A DNA stretch of 64,000 nt from Spirochaetaceae bacterium (GCA_017614995.1 JAGAAX010000062.1:20621-84620), one strand, 5' to 3'; positions 51,514 through 60,416 are shown, numbered from the stretch's first letter. The notes: generated from the letters alone by a model not told the origin. Program-made: numbers and translations.

Positions 51514-51594
51514 TATAATCTCCTTAAGTTTTTGTCTGCCAGTTTTTGGCACTTAGCTTAAGAAGAATATAATGCCTCTTGTTTTAGAAGAAAA

Positions 51595-51642
51595 CCCGGT
51601 TTTGCACAAGTTGCCGGTTTTGTGTTATAAGATGCCGGTTTA
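51595..51642 (-). promoter_or_regulatory. Three direct repeats AAACCGG between TetR and the LytTR operon
   Basis: On the minus strand AAACCGGCATCTT, AAACCGGCAACTT and AAACCGGG start near 51641, 51620 and 51603-51602, about 18-21 bp apart, that is about two helical turns. A TTATAT-like -10 follows about 22 bp later. Direct repeats with this spacing are typical of LytTR operators. Confidence 0.45.
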
Positions 51643-51646
51643 TTTA

Positions 51647-52195
51647 CTATATCCCCTTTATCATCTTCAAAAAATAATCAACAGTTTCTTCTGGGGTAGA
51701 TTTCATGTCTGACTGGATCCACCATTTTATTGTTGAAATAAAGCTTCCGGTGAAAAACTGCATTTTAAAATCCTGCGGGACTTCGATTTTGATTTTCCAG
51801 ATATCATCAGAAAAATCCTGTGCAAGATAATCACAAAAATATTGAGTAAAAAGTTTCTCGGTTTCACCATTCATGATCGCTTTGATATTCGATTTATGGT
51901 CTTTGATGTGATAAAGAATATGAGTGAGCCGGTCCTTAATGGTTTTGTGATTTTTTGAAAAATCATGACTTTCTTCTGGAGCAAGGTCGTGGGCAAAAAC
52001 ATGAGAAAACATTTCGTTACAGATTTCTTCGAGCAGTTGTTCTTTTGTTTCAAAGTGTGAATAAAAAGTGCTGCGGCCAATGTTTGCTTCATCAATAATA
52101 TCCTGAACTGTAAGGACTTCAAACTTCTTTTTTTTCAAAAGATTTGTCATTGCGGTATGAATTGCGAGTTTTGTTTTTTGCTGGCGTCTGTCCAT
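51647..52195 (-). CDS. TetR-family regulator
   Basis: The 182-residue protein has an N-terminal HTH: KTKLAIHTAMTNLLKKKKFEVLTVQDIIDEANIGRSTFYSHFETKEQLLEEI. The variable ligand domain ends STIKWWIQSDMKSTPEETVDYFLKMI, the TetR_C pattern common in Firmicutes-type regulators. I chose MDRRQQ at 52195, with AAGGGA upstream. The target is unknown; the gene precedes the LytTR operon on the same strand. Confidence 0.85.
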   Translation of the reverse strand: MDRRQQKTKLAIHTAMTNLLKKKKFEVLTVQDIIDEANIGRSTFYSHFETKEQLLEEICNEMFSHVFAHDLAPEESHDFSKNHKTIKDRLTHILYHIKDHKSNIKAIMNGETEKLFTQYFCDYLAQDFSDDIWKIKIEVPQDFKMQFFTGSFISTIKWWIQSDMKSTPEETVDYFLKMIKGI

Positions 52196-52326
52196 TGCGT
52201 TCCCTTTATTGAACAATATGCAGATTTTTGTTCAGTATCGCACAAATCTTAATGTCTGTTCTTGTTTTTATCATATCATGGCTTTAGTATTTTATCAAAC
52301 ACTGTGTTCGATAACTTTATTTCGTC

Positions 52327-52399
52327 ATCCCGAACTTGTTTCGGGATCTTCCAAACAGATGCTGAAACAAGTTCAGCATGACACAATAGGAGAAAAAAA
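52327..52399. repeat. REP-like pair of hairpins
   Basis: ATCCCGAA-CTTGT-TTCGGGAT (52327-52347) and ATGCTGAA-ACAAG-TTCAGCAT (52359-52379) face opposite ways, flanked by GTC and GAC. Same unit as at 39724 and 63472. Confidence 0.8.
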
Positions 52400-52401
52400 A
52401 T

Positions 52402-52995
52402 ATGAAGCATTCAGAAAAAAGGGATTTCAAGTTCGACAAAAGAGCAGATAAGTATGACGACCATTTTGAAGGAAAGCTTTCTAAAGTTTTTTACAAGCTG
52501 ATTTATGATAACATAGAGCTTTTCGATTCAGCACAGGTTCTGGACGTAGGCTGCGGAACAGGAACAATTCTAAAAACCTTGTCTGAGCGATACAAAATTG
52601 TCGCTCACGGAATTGACGTAGAAAACGAAATGCTAAAAGTTGCAAAAGCAAAATGTCCCGGAATGGATATTCAGCTTTGTTCCTGCGAGGCTACGCCATT
52701 TGCAGATAAAAGCCTTGATGCCGTCATTGCCTGTATGGCATATCACCACTTCCCGGATAAAGGCGCGTTTGAAAAAGAAGTCGCAAGAATTCTAAAATCC
52801 GGTGCAAAGCTTTATATTGCTGACCCTAACTTTCCATTAGTGCTACGAAAAATCATAAACTTTCTTGTAAGAAATCTGAATGGAGAATTCTTTTCTTCAA
52901 AAGAAATTGCCATGCGTTTTGAAAAATCCGGATTCAAGCTTGTAACAATAAAAAAACGTGCTTACGGCCAGCTTGTTGTTCTGGAAAAACTATAA
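52402..52995 (+). CDS. Class I SAM-dependent methyltransferase
   Basis: The 197-residue protein has motif I VLDVGCGTGTILKTLSERY, an acidic loop HGIDVENEMLK and the ubiE/type-11-like VIACMAYHHFPDKGAFEKEVARILKSGAKLYIADP. Substrate unknown; small molecules are likely. TAGGAGAAA precedes the ATG. It is separated by 11 bases from the exporter gene and likely forms an operon with it. Confidence 0.83.
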   Translation: MKHSEKRDFKFDKRADKYDDHFEGKLSKVFYKLIYDNIELFDSAQVLDVGCGTGTILKTLSERYKIVAHGIDVENEMLKVAKAKCPGMDIQLCSCEATPFADKSLDAVIACMAYHHFPDKGAFEKEVARILKSGAKLYIADPNFPLVLRKIINFLVRNLNGEFFSSKEIAMRFEKSGFKLVTIKKRAYGQLVVLEKL

Positions 52996-53006
52996 CAAAG
53001 GAATCG

Positions 53007-53873
53007 ATGATGGCAGAAAAACCAAAGGCAATTCTTCTTGCAATTACAGCCGCAGCACTTTATGCCTTGAGTACTCCTTTTTCAAAAATGCTGATAACAC
53101 AGATTCCGCCTTCTTTTATGGCTGGGCTTTTGTATCTTGGAGCCGGGCTTGGAATGATTCCTTTGTGTTTTGTAAAAAACAAAAGTAGCGGTACTGCCAC
53201 AAGAAAAATTACACGACAGGATTTGCCATATATCTTCGGAATGGTCGCTCTCGACATTGCAGCGCCAATTTTTCTTATGACAGCTTTGACAAAAGTTTCT
53301 GCCGCGAACATTTCACTCATCAACAACCTTGAAATTGCCGCAACCTCCATAATCGCCTTTTTGATTTTCAAGGAAAAGATTTCGCCCCGCCTTTTGATTG
53401 GAATATTACTTATTAGCGCCGCAGGAATTATTCTTTCGTTTGAAGGAATTGTTTCTCTTACTTTCTCGCCCTATTCTATTTTTGCGTTTCTAGCCTGTAT
53501 TTGCTGGGGCTTTGAAAACAACTGCACAAGAAAACTTTCTGACTGCGACACAACAAAAATCGTAATCATAAAAGGCCTTGGTTCTGGAACCGGTGCAATT
53601 CTTGTTGCCTTGATTACAGGCGAACGAATCGGTTTTTCATCTTTTATTTTTCTTGCACTCTTGCTCGGATTTTTTGCTTATGGACTCAGCGTGTTCACCT
53701 ACATTCAGGCTCAGCGATTTTTGGGTGCGGCTAGGACAAGCTCCTATTATGCTGTTTCCCCATTTATCGCCGCCCTGCTTTCAATCGCAATTTACAAAGA
53801 GTTCCCGGGTGTTGCATTCTTCATAGCGTTCATAATAATGGCCGCAGGAACTTTTGTAATTACGAAGGAATAA
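53007..53873 (+). CDS. EamA/DMT-family transporter
   Basis: The 288-residue protein has ten TM helices in two EamA repeats (AILLAITAAALYALSTPFSKML; SPYSIFAFLACICWGFENN). It is a drug/metabolite exporter of the DMT superfamily. AAGGAATCG precedes two successive ATG codons; the first is used here. It follows the methyltransferase gene by 11 bp. Confidence 0.83.
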   Translation: MMAEKPKAILLAITAAALYALSTPFSKMLITQIPPSFMAGLLYLGAGLGMIPLCFVKNKSSGTATRKITRQDLPYIFGMVALDIAAPIFLMTALTKVSAANISLINNLEIAATSIIAFLIFKEKISPRLLIGILLISAAGIILSFEGIVSLTFSPYSIFAFLACICWGFENNCTRKLSDCDTTKIVIIKGLGSGTGAILVALITGERIGFSSFIFLALLLGFFAYGLSVFTYIQAQRFLGAARTSSYYAVSPFIAALLSIAIYKEFPGVAFFIAFIIMAAGTFVITKE

Positions 53874-53881
53874 ATACTTTT

Positions 53882-54289
53882 TTAGTCTTTTACAAACGAG
53901 CCTATTTCCACAAGATTACCTTCAGGGTCGGCAATGTAGCATGTACGTTGACCCCATGGTTCTGTTGTTGGCGGCATAACAGACACCGCGCCTTTTGAAA
54001 TAACTTCTTCGTACGTCTTATCAACAGCACCATAGTTTTCTACGCCCAGAGCAATTTCAAAATGCCCGTTGATTTTTTCTGCATAATTGAATTTTGAACC
54101 TGTCATTGTTTCAATATCATTTCTGCCAAACAAAAGAAATAGTGTTCCATCTTTTACAAGATACACATTCGAGGTGTTCTCATCTTCTTTAATTTCAAAG
54201 CCAAGCACATCGCGATAAAACCGCACCATAGTCGCCATATCTTTTACAAATATACCGAAGCCTTCAAGTTTCATTTTGCTATTGTTCAT
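53882..54289 (-). CDS. VOC-family (glyoxalase/bleomycin-type) protein
   Basis: The 135-residue protein is a VOC fold: FGIFVKDMATMVRFYRDVLGFEIKED, then KGAVSVMPPTTEPWGQRTCYIADPEGNLVEIGSF. VOC proteins bind metal and act as glyoxalases, dioxygenases or resistance proteins; the substrate is unknown. I chose the ATG at 54289 with AAGGAGAT upstream. It follows the AraC regulator on the same strand by 67 bp. Confidence 0.83.
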   Translation of the reverse strand: MNNSKMKLEGFGIFVKDMATMVRFYRDVLGFEIKEDENTSNVYLVKDGTLFLLFGRNDIETMTGSKFNYAEKINGHFEIALGVENYGAVDKTYEEVISKGAVSVMPPTTEPWGQRTCYIADPEGNLVEIGSFVKD

Positions 54290-54356
54290 TTGAATCTCCT
54301 TACTGCAAAGAACTATAACATGGTTTTCACATTCGGTATTGTAAAAAACCGACATC

Positions 54357-55193
54357 TTAGGAGTTGAAAGCAAAATTTCTTGCTTCACTTAAACTCATTC
54401 CATGATATTTTCTGAAATCGTTCAAGAGGTGCGCCTGATCAAAATATCCATAAGCAAAAACAGAATCCTGAATATCAAAATCTGGAGAGCGGCATACTTC
54501 CTGCCATAGACTCTGATAACGGATTATTGATGAAATCTTTTTGGGTGAAAGCGAAAGAGTATGTTCAAAAACCCGCTCAAGCTGGCGTTCACTGGCATGT
54601 ATATCCTGTAACAATTGTTGTTGAGAAAGAGAACCCCGCGTGCGAATCATTGTAGAAATTGCTTCCATAACAAGAGTTTCAGTGTGTAATAAATTTGCGT
54701 CCGAACGATCGAGCAAAGATAAAAGCACACTTTCAGCAATCATTTGAAACTCGTTCAGCGTCATAGTCGGAAAGATTTTTGCACGAAGGATTTTTTCAAG
54801 TGATTCAAAATGATTCCTTAAATCAAAAAAATCATTCGCAGTTTTTGAAAGCCTTTCATCTGCAAATCGTTGTGCCTGCCATGCATATAGCCGGATTCCA
54901 AAAATCTTCTGATGCGGATTTGCAGGCTTTTGCGAAACAAACATTTTATCGCTAACTCCACAAAAGCCTATGCAAGTAATTTCACGCTCATCATCAGCAT
55001 CAGGGTTGCTTTCTATATGAATCATAATATCAGCACATAAATCAGGAATAATTGGAGAATTTGACATTTGCGAATCAGAAGTCCAAAAACAGCGCACATA
55101 AGGCAAAAGTTCTCGACAAGGCAATACTTCGCTATAACCAACAGTTGAAAATGGAGTCGCTGTAATTGGAAAAAAAGTATGCTGATATTTCAT
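54357..55193 (-). CDS. AraC-family transcription regulator
   Basis: The 278-residue protein has an N-terminal ligand-type domain (LPCRELLPYVRCFWTSD, HPHQKIFGIRLYAWQ-like) and a C-terminal pair of HTH motifs (LLQDIHASERQLERVFEHTLSLSPKKISSIIRYQ, and DSVFAYGYFDQAHLLNDFRKYHGMSLSEAR). The group is common next to VOC or oxidoreductase genes, which it may control. ATG at 55193; GTGAGAAGC upstream. Confidence 0.83.
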   Translation of the reverse strand: MKYQHTFFPITATPFSTVGYSEVLPCRELLPYVRCFWTSDSQMSNSPIIPDLCADIMIHIESNPDADDEREITCIGFCGVSDKMFVSQKPANPHQKIFGIRLYAWQAQRFADERLSKTANDFFDLRNHFESLEKILRAKIFPTMTLNEFQMIAESVLLSLLDRSDANLLHTETLVMEAISTMIRTRGSLSQQQLLQDIHASERQLERVFEHTLSLSPKKISSIIRYQSLWQEVCRSPDFDIQDSVFAYGYFDQAHLLNDFRKYHGMSLSEARNFAFNS

Positions 55194-55206
55194 ATTGCTT
55201 CTCACA

Positions 55207-55656
55207 TTATTTTTTTATAAATTCAATTTCATCCAGCCCTTTATCGATTTGATTGCGCCGTCCTGTTTCAGAAAAACCTTCTCTCCGATACAAGCGGGCT
55301 GCATTTGAATTGTTCTCCAAAATCCAGAGTGTCGGCGCAGCGGTACATTTGCCACAGGCAAATCTCAACAGCGTCGTGCCATAGCCCTTGTTTTGCTCCG
55401 ATGGCAGAATATATAAATCTTCAATCAGATTTTCCGTTACCGATACAATTCCTACATCTTTTTTTGAAACCTCGTCAAAAAGCATATACACAACAGTTCC
55501 GTTTTTCATTTTTTCCAGCAGATATTCTTTCTGGTGTTCTTGTGTATGTTTTTCAACAAAATCAGGAGAACAGAATGACTTATGCGATTCCTGCCAAGAC
55601 TCGCTGTGGATAGACGCAGCTATATCTATATTCTTTTCGTCTACAGTTTTTATCAT
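55207..55656 (-). CDS. GNAT acetyltransferase
   Basis: The 149-residue protein has the GNAT core: GIVSVTENLIEDLYILPSEQNKGYGTTLLRFAC, then WILENNSNAARLYRREGF. The N-terminal SESWQESHKSFCS is typical of small acetyltransferases. GGAGAAAATAA lies upstream. It starts next to the divergent SH3/ankyrin gene. Substrate unknown. Confidence 0.83.
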   Translation of the reverse strand: MIKTVDEKNIDIAASIHSESWQESHKSFCSPDFVEKHTQEHQKEYLLEKMKNGTVVYMLFDEVSKKDVGIVSVTENLIEDLYILPSEQNKGYGTTLLRFACGKCTAAPTLWILENNSNAARLYRREGFSETGRRNQIDKGLDEIEFIKK

Positions 55657-55681
55657 TTATTTTCTCCATTCATTCCAACAA

Positions 55682-55710
55682 TTTACAAACAGTATGCTGC
55701 TTATTATAAT
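55682..55710 (+). promoter_or_regulatory. Promoter of the SH3/ankyrin gene
   Basis: TTTACA (55682-55687), 17-bp spacer, TATAAT (55705-55710). The start codon at 55720 is only nine bases past the -10. Confidence 0.8.
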
Positions 55711-55719
55711 TGTTGATAT

Positions 55720-57114
55720 ATGAAAAGAAAAGCTATAACAATCCTATCATTTTTATTATTTATATCATCTGTTTTTTGTTTTGATATGACACCAGTACAA
55801 GAAAAAGAAGCTTATGCAGTCATTCTGACAGATGACGGAAGTAATCTTAGAATGAGAAAAACTCCTAAAACAGGAGAAGTTGTTGCATCTGCTCCTTATG
55901 GACATCTTATTCAGCTTTCCGGCCAGAGAACAAAAGAGAAAGACACAATAGATGGTATTTCTGATTACTGGTATGAGGGATATATCAATTTTGATTATGA
56001 TAAATGTTACAGTGGATGGGTATTCGGCGGTTATCTTTCAAAAATTCTGCCTTTCATGCCTTATGAAGTTTATTCACAATATAAAGGTGCATGGGACATC
56101 AATTATTCAAACTCGATAAAACAAAATCCATATAATTTGATTCTGAATGGATCTGATAATGACGTTGCAGCTTTGTTTGCCTTTGGAATTCTGAAAACTG
56201 ATGAATTGCTTGAATCCCCGGATAAAAAAGAGTCTGAATATCCTGCTGCATTAGCTGTAAGAAGAAAATCTCCTTTTGTCTTAGAAACATTACTTTTAAA
56301 TGGTGCAAAATTATCGCAAAGCAATACAGATGATAATGTTCTATTTTTGTGTGCAAGAAAGTTTGATTCAGAATTCACAAGAACCTGTCTGCGTTATGGA
56401 AAAATCGATGTAAACTTTGTCGATAAAAATGGTCACACAGCTTTATGGGAAGCCGTAAAAAATCAGAATTATGAAACCGCAAGAACTTTGATGCAATATG
56501 GTGCAGACCCTAATATTGGAAAAGAAACTCCATTCATGCTCGCAAAAGATGATGAGTGGTTTACAAATCTGCTTTCTGAATATAAAGAGCTGTATAAGCA
56601 GAACCAGAAAGATTTTTCCATGAAAATGATTTGTTTTTATTATCCGTCGGAGGGAAGAATAATTTCTAAAAAATATTTTACGCTTTCTGAGATTGTTGAA
56701 TTCAGCAGAGAGGGTTTTGTGTCATACAGGTTTTGTTCAGAAAATTATAATACACCTTTACAGGAAAACTTTTATACTCAGACTACATATAAAAATAAAT
56801 ATATATCTGACGGAAAAGAAAAACATGGTAACAGACAGTTAAAAAAGCCTATTGTTGTAAATTATAATGATGTTGCCAACCGCTGGGATAACAACTGGTC
56901 TAATTGGAAAACAGTCAGAAATGAAAAAGACCAGATAATCAAGTTTATCCGTGATGACGGAATGACCCAGACAATGGAATATGATGAAAGAGGAAACCTT
57001 CTCTGGGTCGATGGCTGGGGTTTTAATGAATATTATATAAATGAATATTACGAAAACGGTCAGCTTAAACGAATATCAAAATATGTTTATAAATATAATA
57101 CTGGAGATTTATAA
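55720..57114 (+). CDS. Exported SH3b/ankyrin protein with C-terminal YD-like segment
   Basis: The 464-residue protein has a signal peptide (about 1-20, SVFCFD), an SH3b domain (about 28-110: LTDDGSNLRMRKTPKTGEVV, YSGWVFGGYL), ankyrin-type repeats (about 150-290: DKNGHTALWEAVKNQNYETARTLMQYGADPNI), and a tail with YDERGNLLWVDGW and YYENGQLKRIS, like the YD repeats in the TIR proteins. It is probably periplasmic and binds peptides or glycan. No ribosome site; the mRNA is probably leaderless or nearly so. Confidence 0.75.
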   Translation: MKRKAITILSFLLFISSVFCFDMTPVQEKEAYAVILTDDGSNLRMRKTPKTGEVVASAPYGHLIQLSGQRTKEKDTIDGISDYWYEGYINFDYDKCYSGWVFGGYLSKILPFMPYEVYSQYKGAWDINYSNSIKQNPYNLILNGSDNDVAALFAFGILKTDELLESPDKKESEYPAALAVRRKSPFVLETLLLNGAKLSQSNTDDNVLFLCARKFDSEFTRTCLRYGKIDVNFVDKNGHTALWEAVKNQNYETARTLMQYGADPNIGKETPFMLAKDDEWFTNLLSEYKELYKQNQKDFSMKMICFYYPSEGRIISKKYFTLSEIVEFSREGFVSYRFCSENYNTPLQENFYTQTTYKNKYISDGKEKHGNRQLKKPIVVNYNDVANRWDNNWSNWKTVRNEKDQIIKFIRDDGMTQTMEYDERGNLLWVDGWGFNEYYINEYYENGQLKRISKYVYKYNTGDL

Positions 57115-57165
57115 ACAATCACTGATTATTCATCCGAATAATAAGCAACTGTAATGTACATTAAA

Positions 57166-57288
57166 TCATTCAGATACATTGCTCTGGAATGCAAATTCTT
57201 TTGTCGCGCCGGTGCTTATCTTGCCGTCAACCGACATGAGCCTGAACAAGGTTATTACCGGTCTGTCTTGTTCTTTCATAGCTATCAT
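57166..57288 (-). pseudogene. Remnant of a RibD-C/dihydrofolate-reductase-like gene
   Basis: About 40 codons on the minus strand read MKEQDRPVITLFRLMSVDG, KISTGATKEFAFQSN, then a stop. This is the N-terminal start of RibD C-terminal-type reductases; about 150 or more residues are missing. AAGGAG lies at the end of the preceding oxidoreductase gene, about 50 bases before the first ATG. The gap to 57115 holds only a small TTATTC/GAATAA hairpin. Confidence 0.65.
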
Positions 57289-57341
57289 ATTATCTCTAAA
57301 ATCATTTGCGCTCAGTTTTTTCTTTATTGGAAAACTACTCC

Positions 57342-57929
57342 TTAAAACAAATTTTTCCCTTTTTCGTATGCCGCGGCCAGATTCTTTTCAAAATTTTGCT
57401 CGCGGGAATCAAGCCCTCTGCTCATGCCGGGGAAGACCACAAATTCAGATTCCTTTGCGCGACCAAAAAGCCTGTCGCCAATCATGACTTTTTTCATGCT
57501 GTCCAAAAGTCCAAAGTTTACAAGCCGCTCCATTGTGTTTCCGGCCGTCACAAGGAACAAAGCTTTGTCCAGAACTTTCATAGTCCTGTTTTCGCCATAA
57601 GCAAAACCGTAAGACCAGACTCTGTCAAACCAGCCGACAAGCTTTGCCGGAGCTTCCGTCCAGAACACAGGATAAATAAAGACAATCGCATCTGCAGAAT
57701 TGATTTTCTCATGTTCAGCAAGAACATCCGCTGCCACATCTGAAGTGTTCCTGTAATTTGCATCGCGTAGATATTCCTGCTCAGTCATATCTGATTTGAA
57801 ATCCATTTTGTATAAATCAGAAAGAATATATTCATTTCCCGAATCAACAATTCCCTTTATGAAGGAGTCTCGCACGTGACTTGTAAAAGAATTTTCTGAC
57901 GGATGGCAGTAAACGATAAATGCTTTCAT
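57342..57929 (-). CDS. NAD(P)H-dependent FMN oxidoreductase (flavodoxin-like fold)
   Basis: The 195-residue protein has the flavodoxin_2 fold: MKAFIVYCHPSENSFT (phosphate loop), DAIVFIYPVFWTEAPAKLVGWFDRVW, and FLVTAGNTMERL. Relatives (MdaB, KefF-type, NQO) reduce quinones or other electrophiles. It is followed by the RibD-like remnant. Upstream of the ATG is AAGGAAAATAC. Confidence 0.83.
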   Translation of the reverse strand: MKAFIVYCHPSENSFTSHVRDSFIKGIVDSGNEYILSDLYKMDFKSDMTEQEYLRDANYRNTSDVAADVLAEHEKINSADAIVFIYPVFWTEAPAKLVGWFDRVWSYGFAYGENRTMKVLDKALFLVTAGNTMERLVNFGLLDSMKKVMIGDRLFGRAKESEFVVFPGMSRGLDSREQNFEKNLAAAYEKGKNLF

Positions 57930-57944
57930 GTATTTTCCTTGTAA

Positions 57945-58508
57945 TTATTTTTTTGCATAATCTTCTCTAAGCATACCGTAAATGTTATAGTCACAATAGA
58001 CAGAAACCATTTTTCCTTGTCGGATCGTTCCCTCTTTTATAAAGCCACACCGTTCCAGTACCTTATTCGAAGCAATGTTCCTTACATCGGCATTTCCATT
58101 CAGCCGTTCTATTTCAGTTTTTTCAAAAACGAACTTTACTACTTCCTTCAGTGCTTCTGTAGTAATTCCCATATTCCAATAATCAGGATGAATACGATAC
58201 CCGATATCGCCCATTCTTGCATTTTGGATATTAAATACTTCAATCATTCCAATAACAGTATTTGTTTCTTTTAAAACAATTCCCCACTTAAAATCTGGTG
58301 AAGGCTTTCTTTGCACCCACGGACGGGCGTCAATAAACAACAATTCTGGATTTTTTTCACCTTTACTAGCCTTTCGTCCCCAATAGGTATAAACTTCATC
58401 TCTTCCCAGCCATTCTTTCAAATCTGGTACATCTGCTTCGGTAAGAGGTCTAATAATCAGCCGATTAGTTTCAAGAACAGGTTTATTTATTTCGTAATCT
58501 TTTAACAT
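57945..58508 (-). CDS. GNAT acetyltransferase (RimJ/RimL type)
   Basis: The 187-residue protein: LETNRLIIRPLTEADVPDLKEWLGRDEVYTYWG, then GYRIHPDYWNMGITTEALKEVVKF and NIASNKVLERCGF, the RimJ/RimL pattern. It acetylates N-termini or small amines. I chose the ATG at 58508 with GGAGGC upstream. A longer reading up to 58535 would touch the stop of the preceding hydrolase gene. Confidence 0.83.
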   Translation of the reverse strand: MLKDYEINKPVLETNRLIIRPLTEADVPDLKEWLGRDEVYTYWGRKASKGEKNPELLFIDARPWVQRKPSPDFKWGIVLKETNTVIGMIEVFNIQNARMGDIGYRIHPDYWNMGITTEALKEVVKFVFEKTEIERLNGNADVRNIASNKVLERCGFIKEGTIRQGKMVSVYCDYNIYGMLREDYAKK

Positions 58509-58534
58509 AGTGCCTCCATTATTCCAACAATGCA

Positions 58535-59425
58535 TTATTCATACAAGAATTGACTGATTTTCTCAAGGTTTTTCAAGCTGGCGTCTGAATACGGTTTAAA
58601 GATTATTCCCATGTGTCCGTCATCTCCATCATCAATCAACAAATGAGGAACACCATAATGCTCCAGCACTTTTTTAAACCAGTAGGTCATGGCTTTCAGT
58701 TCATCTTTTTTGTTTGTAATCAAAACTGTTTTGGGAAGATTTTTTATTTCGTCACGTTCTTCAAAAATCAGATACTTGTATTTTTCAGTCTTAGCATAAT
58801 TCTTTGGAAAAACCATATTCCGCATACCGTTATAGGCTATGCTTTTTTTGTAGAAATGCATTAATCCACAGTCAAGAATTATTCCTTTGTAATTGAAATT
58901 CCGCTCCTTTAGATTGTAGTCTTTGAGCATCTGTACACTGTTGCATAGCATTGCTTCAACAAGTGCGAGCACACCTGCTGAAGAATGTCCTGATATGAAC
59001 ATCGCATTTACATCTCCGCAATATTTTTCAGCATTAGCTAAAATCCATCTGACTGCCGTATCAATATCTTCAATCTGATCAAAAACAGTATATTCAGGGT
59101 AAGCAAGGCGGTAATTCAAATTGAAAACGACGAAACCTTTTTGTGCCATAAAGTTGCAAAAAAGACTGTCTATTTTCTTGTCATGCGATATAAAACCGCC
59201 TCCATGAATATCAATTAAAACCGGCTTTTTTATTTTGTTTTCAGAATAATAGACATCAAGTTTGTGCTCATCTAAATTATCGTCCGCATAAGAAATATCA
59301 AGTTCCTCGCAAACAGTCTTATCAAATTTTGTCTGGTCAATCTTTTTGAGGTCTTTGCAAAAAGATTTTTCGCCACTTTGCTTCATTATTCTGTTAATCA
59401 TGGTGCTAACACTGAAACACATCAT
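58535..59425 (-). CDS. Alpha/beta hydrolase (HSL/esterase type)
   Basis: The 296-residue protein has the oxyanion motif IDIHGGGFISHD (HGGG), the nucleophile elbow GHSSAG, an Asp in the LITNKKDELKAM region, and the terminal His in GDDGHMGIIF. This is the hormone-sensitive-lipase/BD-FAE-like group, acting on small esters. No signal peptide, so probably cytosolic. GGAATAA precedes two adjacent ATG codons. Confidence 0.82.
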   Translation of the reverse strand: MMCFSVSTMINRIMKQSGEKSFCKDLKKIDQTKFDKTVCEELDISYADDNLDEHKLDVYYSENKIKKPVLIDIHGGGFISHDKKIDSLFCNFMAQKGFVVFNLNYRLAYPEYTVFDQIEDIDTAVRWILANAEKYCGDVNAMFISGHSSAGVLALVEAMLCNSVQMLKDYNLKERNFNYKGIILDCGLMHFYKKSIAYNGMRNMVFPKNYAKTEKYKYLIFEERDEIKNLPKTVLITNKKDELKAMTYWFKKVLEHYGVPHLLIDDGDDGHMGIIFKPYSDASLKNLEKISQFLYE

Positions 59426-59453
59426 TTATTCCTTTTTATTCATCAGACAATTT

Positions 59454-60233
59454 TTATACAAAAATTTCCGCCTCGGAAAACAACACTGCTTTGCCGGACA
59501 AAATTATTCTTTCCTTTTTTCTCTCTGCATACAAGACGCCGCTGCGCTCAGATGCCTGAAAACACACAAGCTTTTCTTTGTTGAGACGGTCGCACCAGTA
59601 TGGAACAATCATGCAATGTGTACTTCCTGTAACCGGGTCTTCCATTATACCAATTTCAGGACAGAATACGCGGCTTACACAGTCATATTCAGGATTATCC
59701 GAAGGAGCGGTAACAGCGATACCAAGAGCTTCAAGCTGATTTAAGGCTTCGCGGTTTGGGCAAAGATTTTTTACCTCGTCAGCATTTTTCAAAACGAGCA
59801 TAAGATCCCGGTCAAGATATGCTTCCAGTGGACGGACTCCAAGAGCTTTTTCCATTAAATCAGTCACTTCAACGCGATTACATTTATATGCAGGAAAATC
59901 CATTTTGTATAAATCATCCTGTTTTTCTACTGTAAGATTTCCAACCTGAGTTTTAAAAGTGATTTTCACTGCATCTTTTTCGTAAAAGTTGAAAAGAACA
60001 AAAGCAGTTCCCAATGTTGCGTGCCCGCAAAAATCAATTTCCGCCGCAGGAGTGAACCAGCGCAGGTGATACAAGTCTCCCTCTTTTACAGTAAATGCCG
60101 TTTCAGAAAAATTGTTTTCCTTTGCGATATTCTGCATCAGTTCGTCAGAGATCCATTTATCAAGCACGCAAACCGCCGCCTGATTTCCGCCAAAGAGTTT
60201 ATCTGTAAATGCATCAACTATGTACTGCTTCAT
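59454..60233 (-). CDS. PhzF-family isomerase
   Basis: The 259-residue protein has the PhzF/DAP-epimerase-like double barrel: QYIVDAFTDKLFGGNQAAVCVL, NNFSETAFTVKEG, FCGHATLGTAFVLF, FCPEIGIMEDPVTGSTHC. The catalytic Glu in FSETAF is present. Members isomerise small metabolites; only some make phenazines, so no pathway is claimed. There is no neighbour of phenazine synthesis. Confidence 0.87.
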   Translation of the reverse strand: MKQYIVDAFTDKLFGGNQAAVCVLDKWISDELMQNIAKENNFSETAFTVKEGDLYHLRWFTPAAEIDFCGHATLGTAFVLFNFYEKDAVKITFKTQVGNLTVEKQDDLYKMDFPAYKCNRVEVTDLMEKALGVRPLEAYLDRDLMLVLKNADEVKNLCPNREALNQLEALGIAVTAPSDNPEYDCVSRVFCPEIGIMEDPVTGSTHCMIVPYWCDRLNKEKLVCFQASERSGVLYAERKKERIILSGKAVLFSEAEIFV

Positions 60234-60416
60234 TTTTTATTCCTGTCTTCAATTCACCGGATACTTAAACATTATATTTGTTGATAAGAACTGTAACAAC
60301 AGCCACAAACGCATAAGTGCACCGGCAATATTGCCTTTTGCTGCAAACTTTGTCGGCGCAAGAACAATAGCATTTTTGCGGACTTTGAGCTATATTTATT
60401 CATGCTGGTAGTATAT

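Noticed and set aside
59454..60233. Phenazine biosynthesis gene
   Set aside because: PhzF-like proteins are widespread isomerases; no other phenazine gene is nearby.
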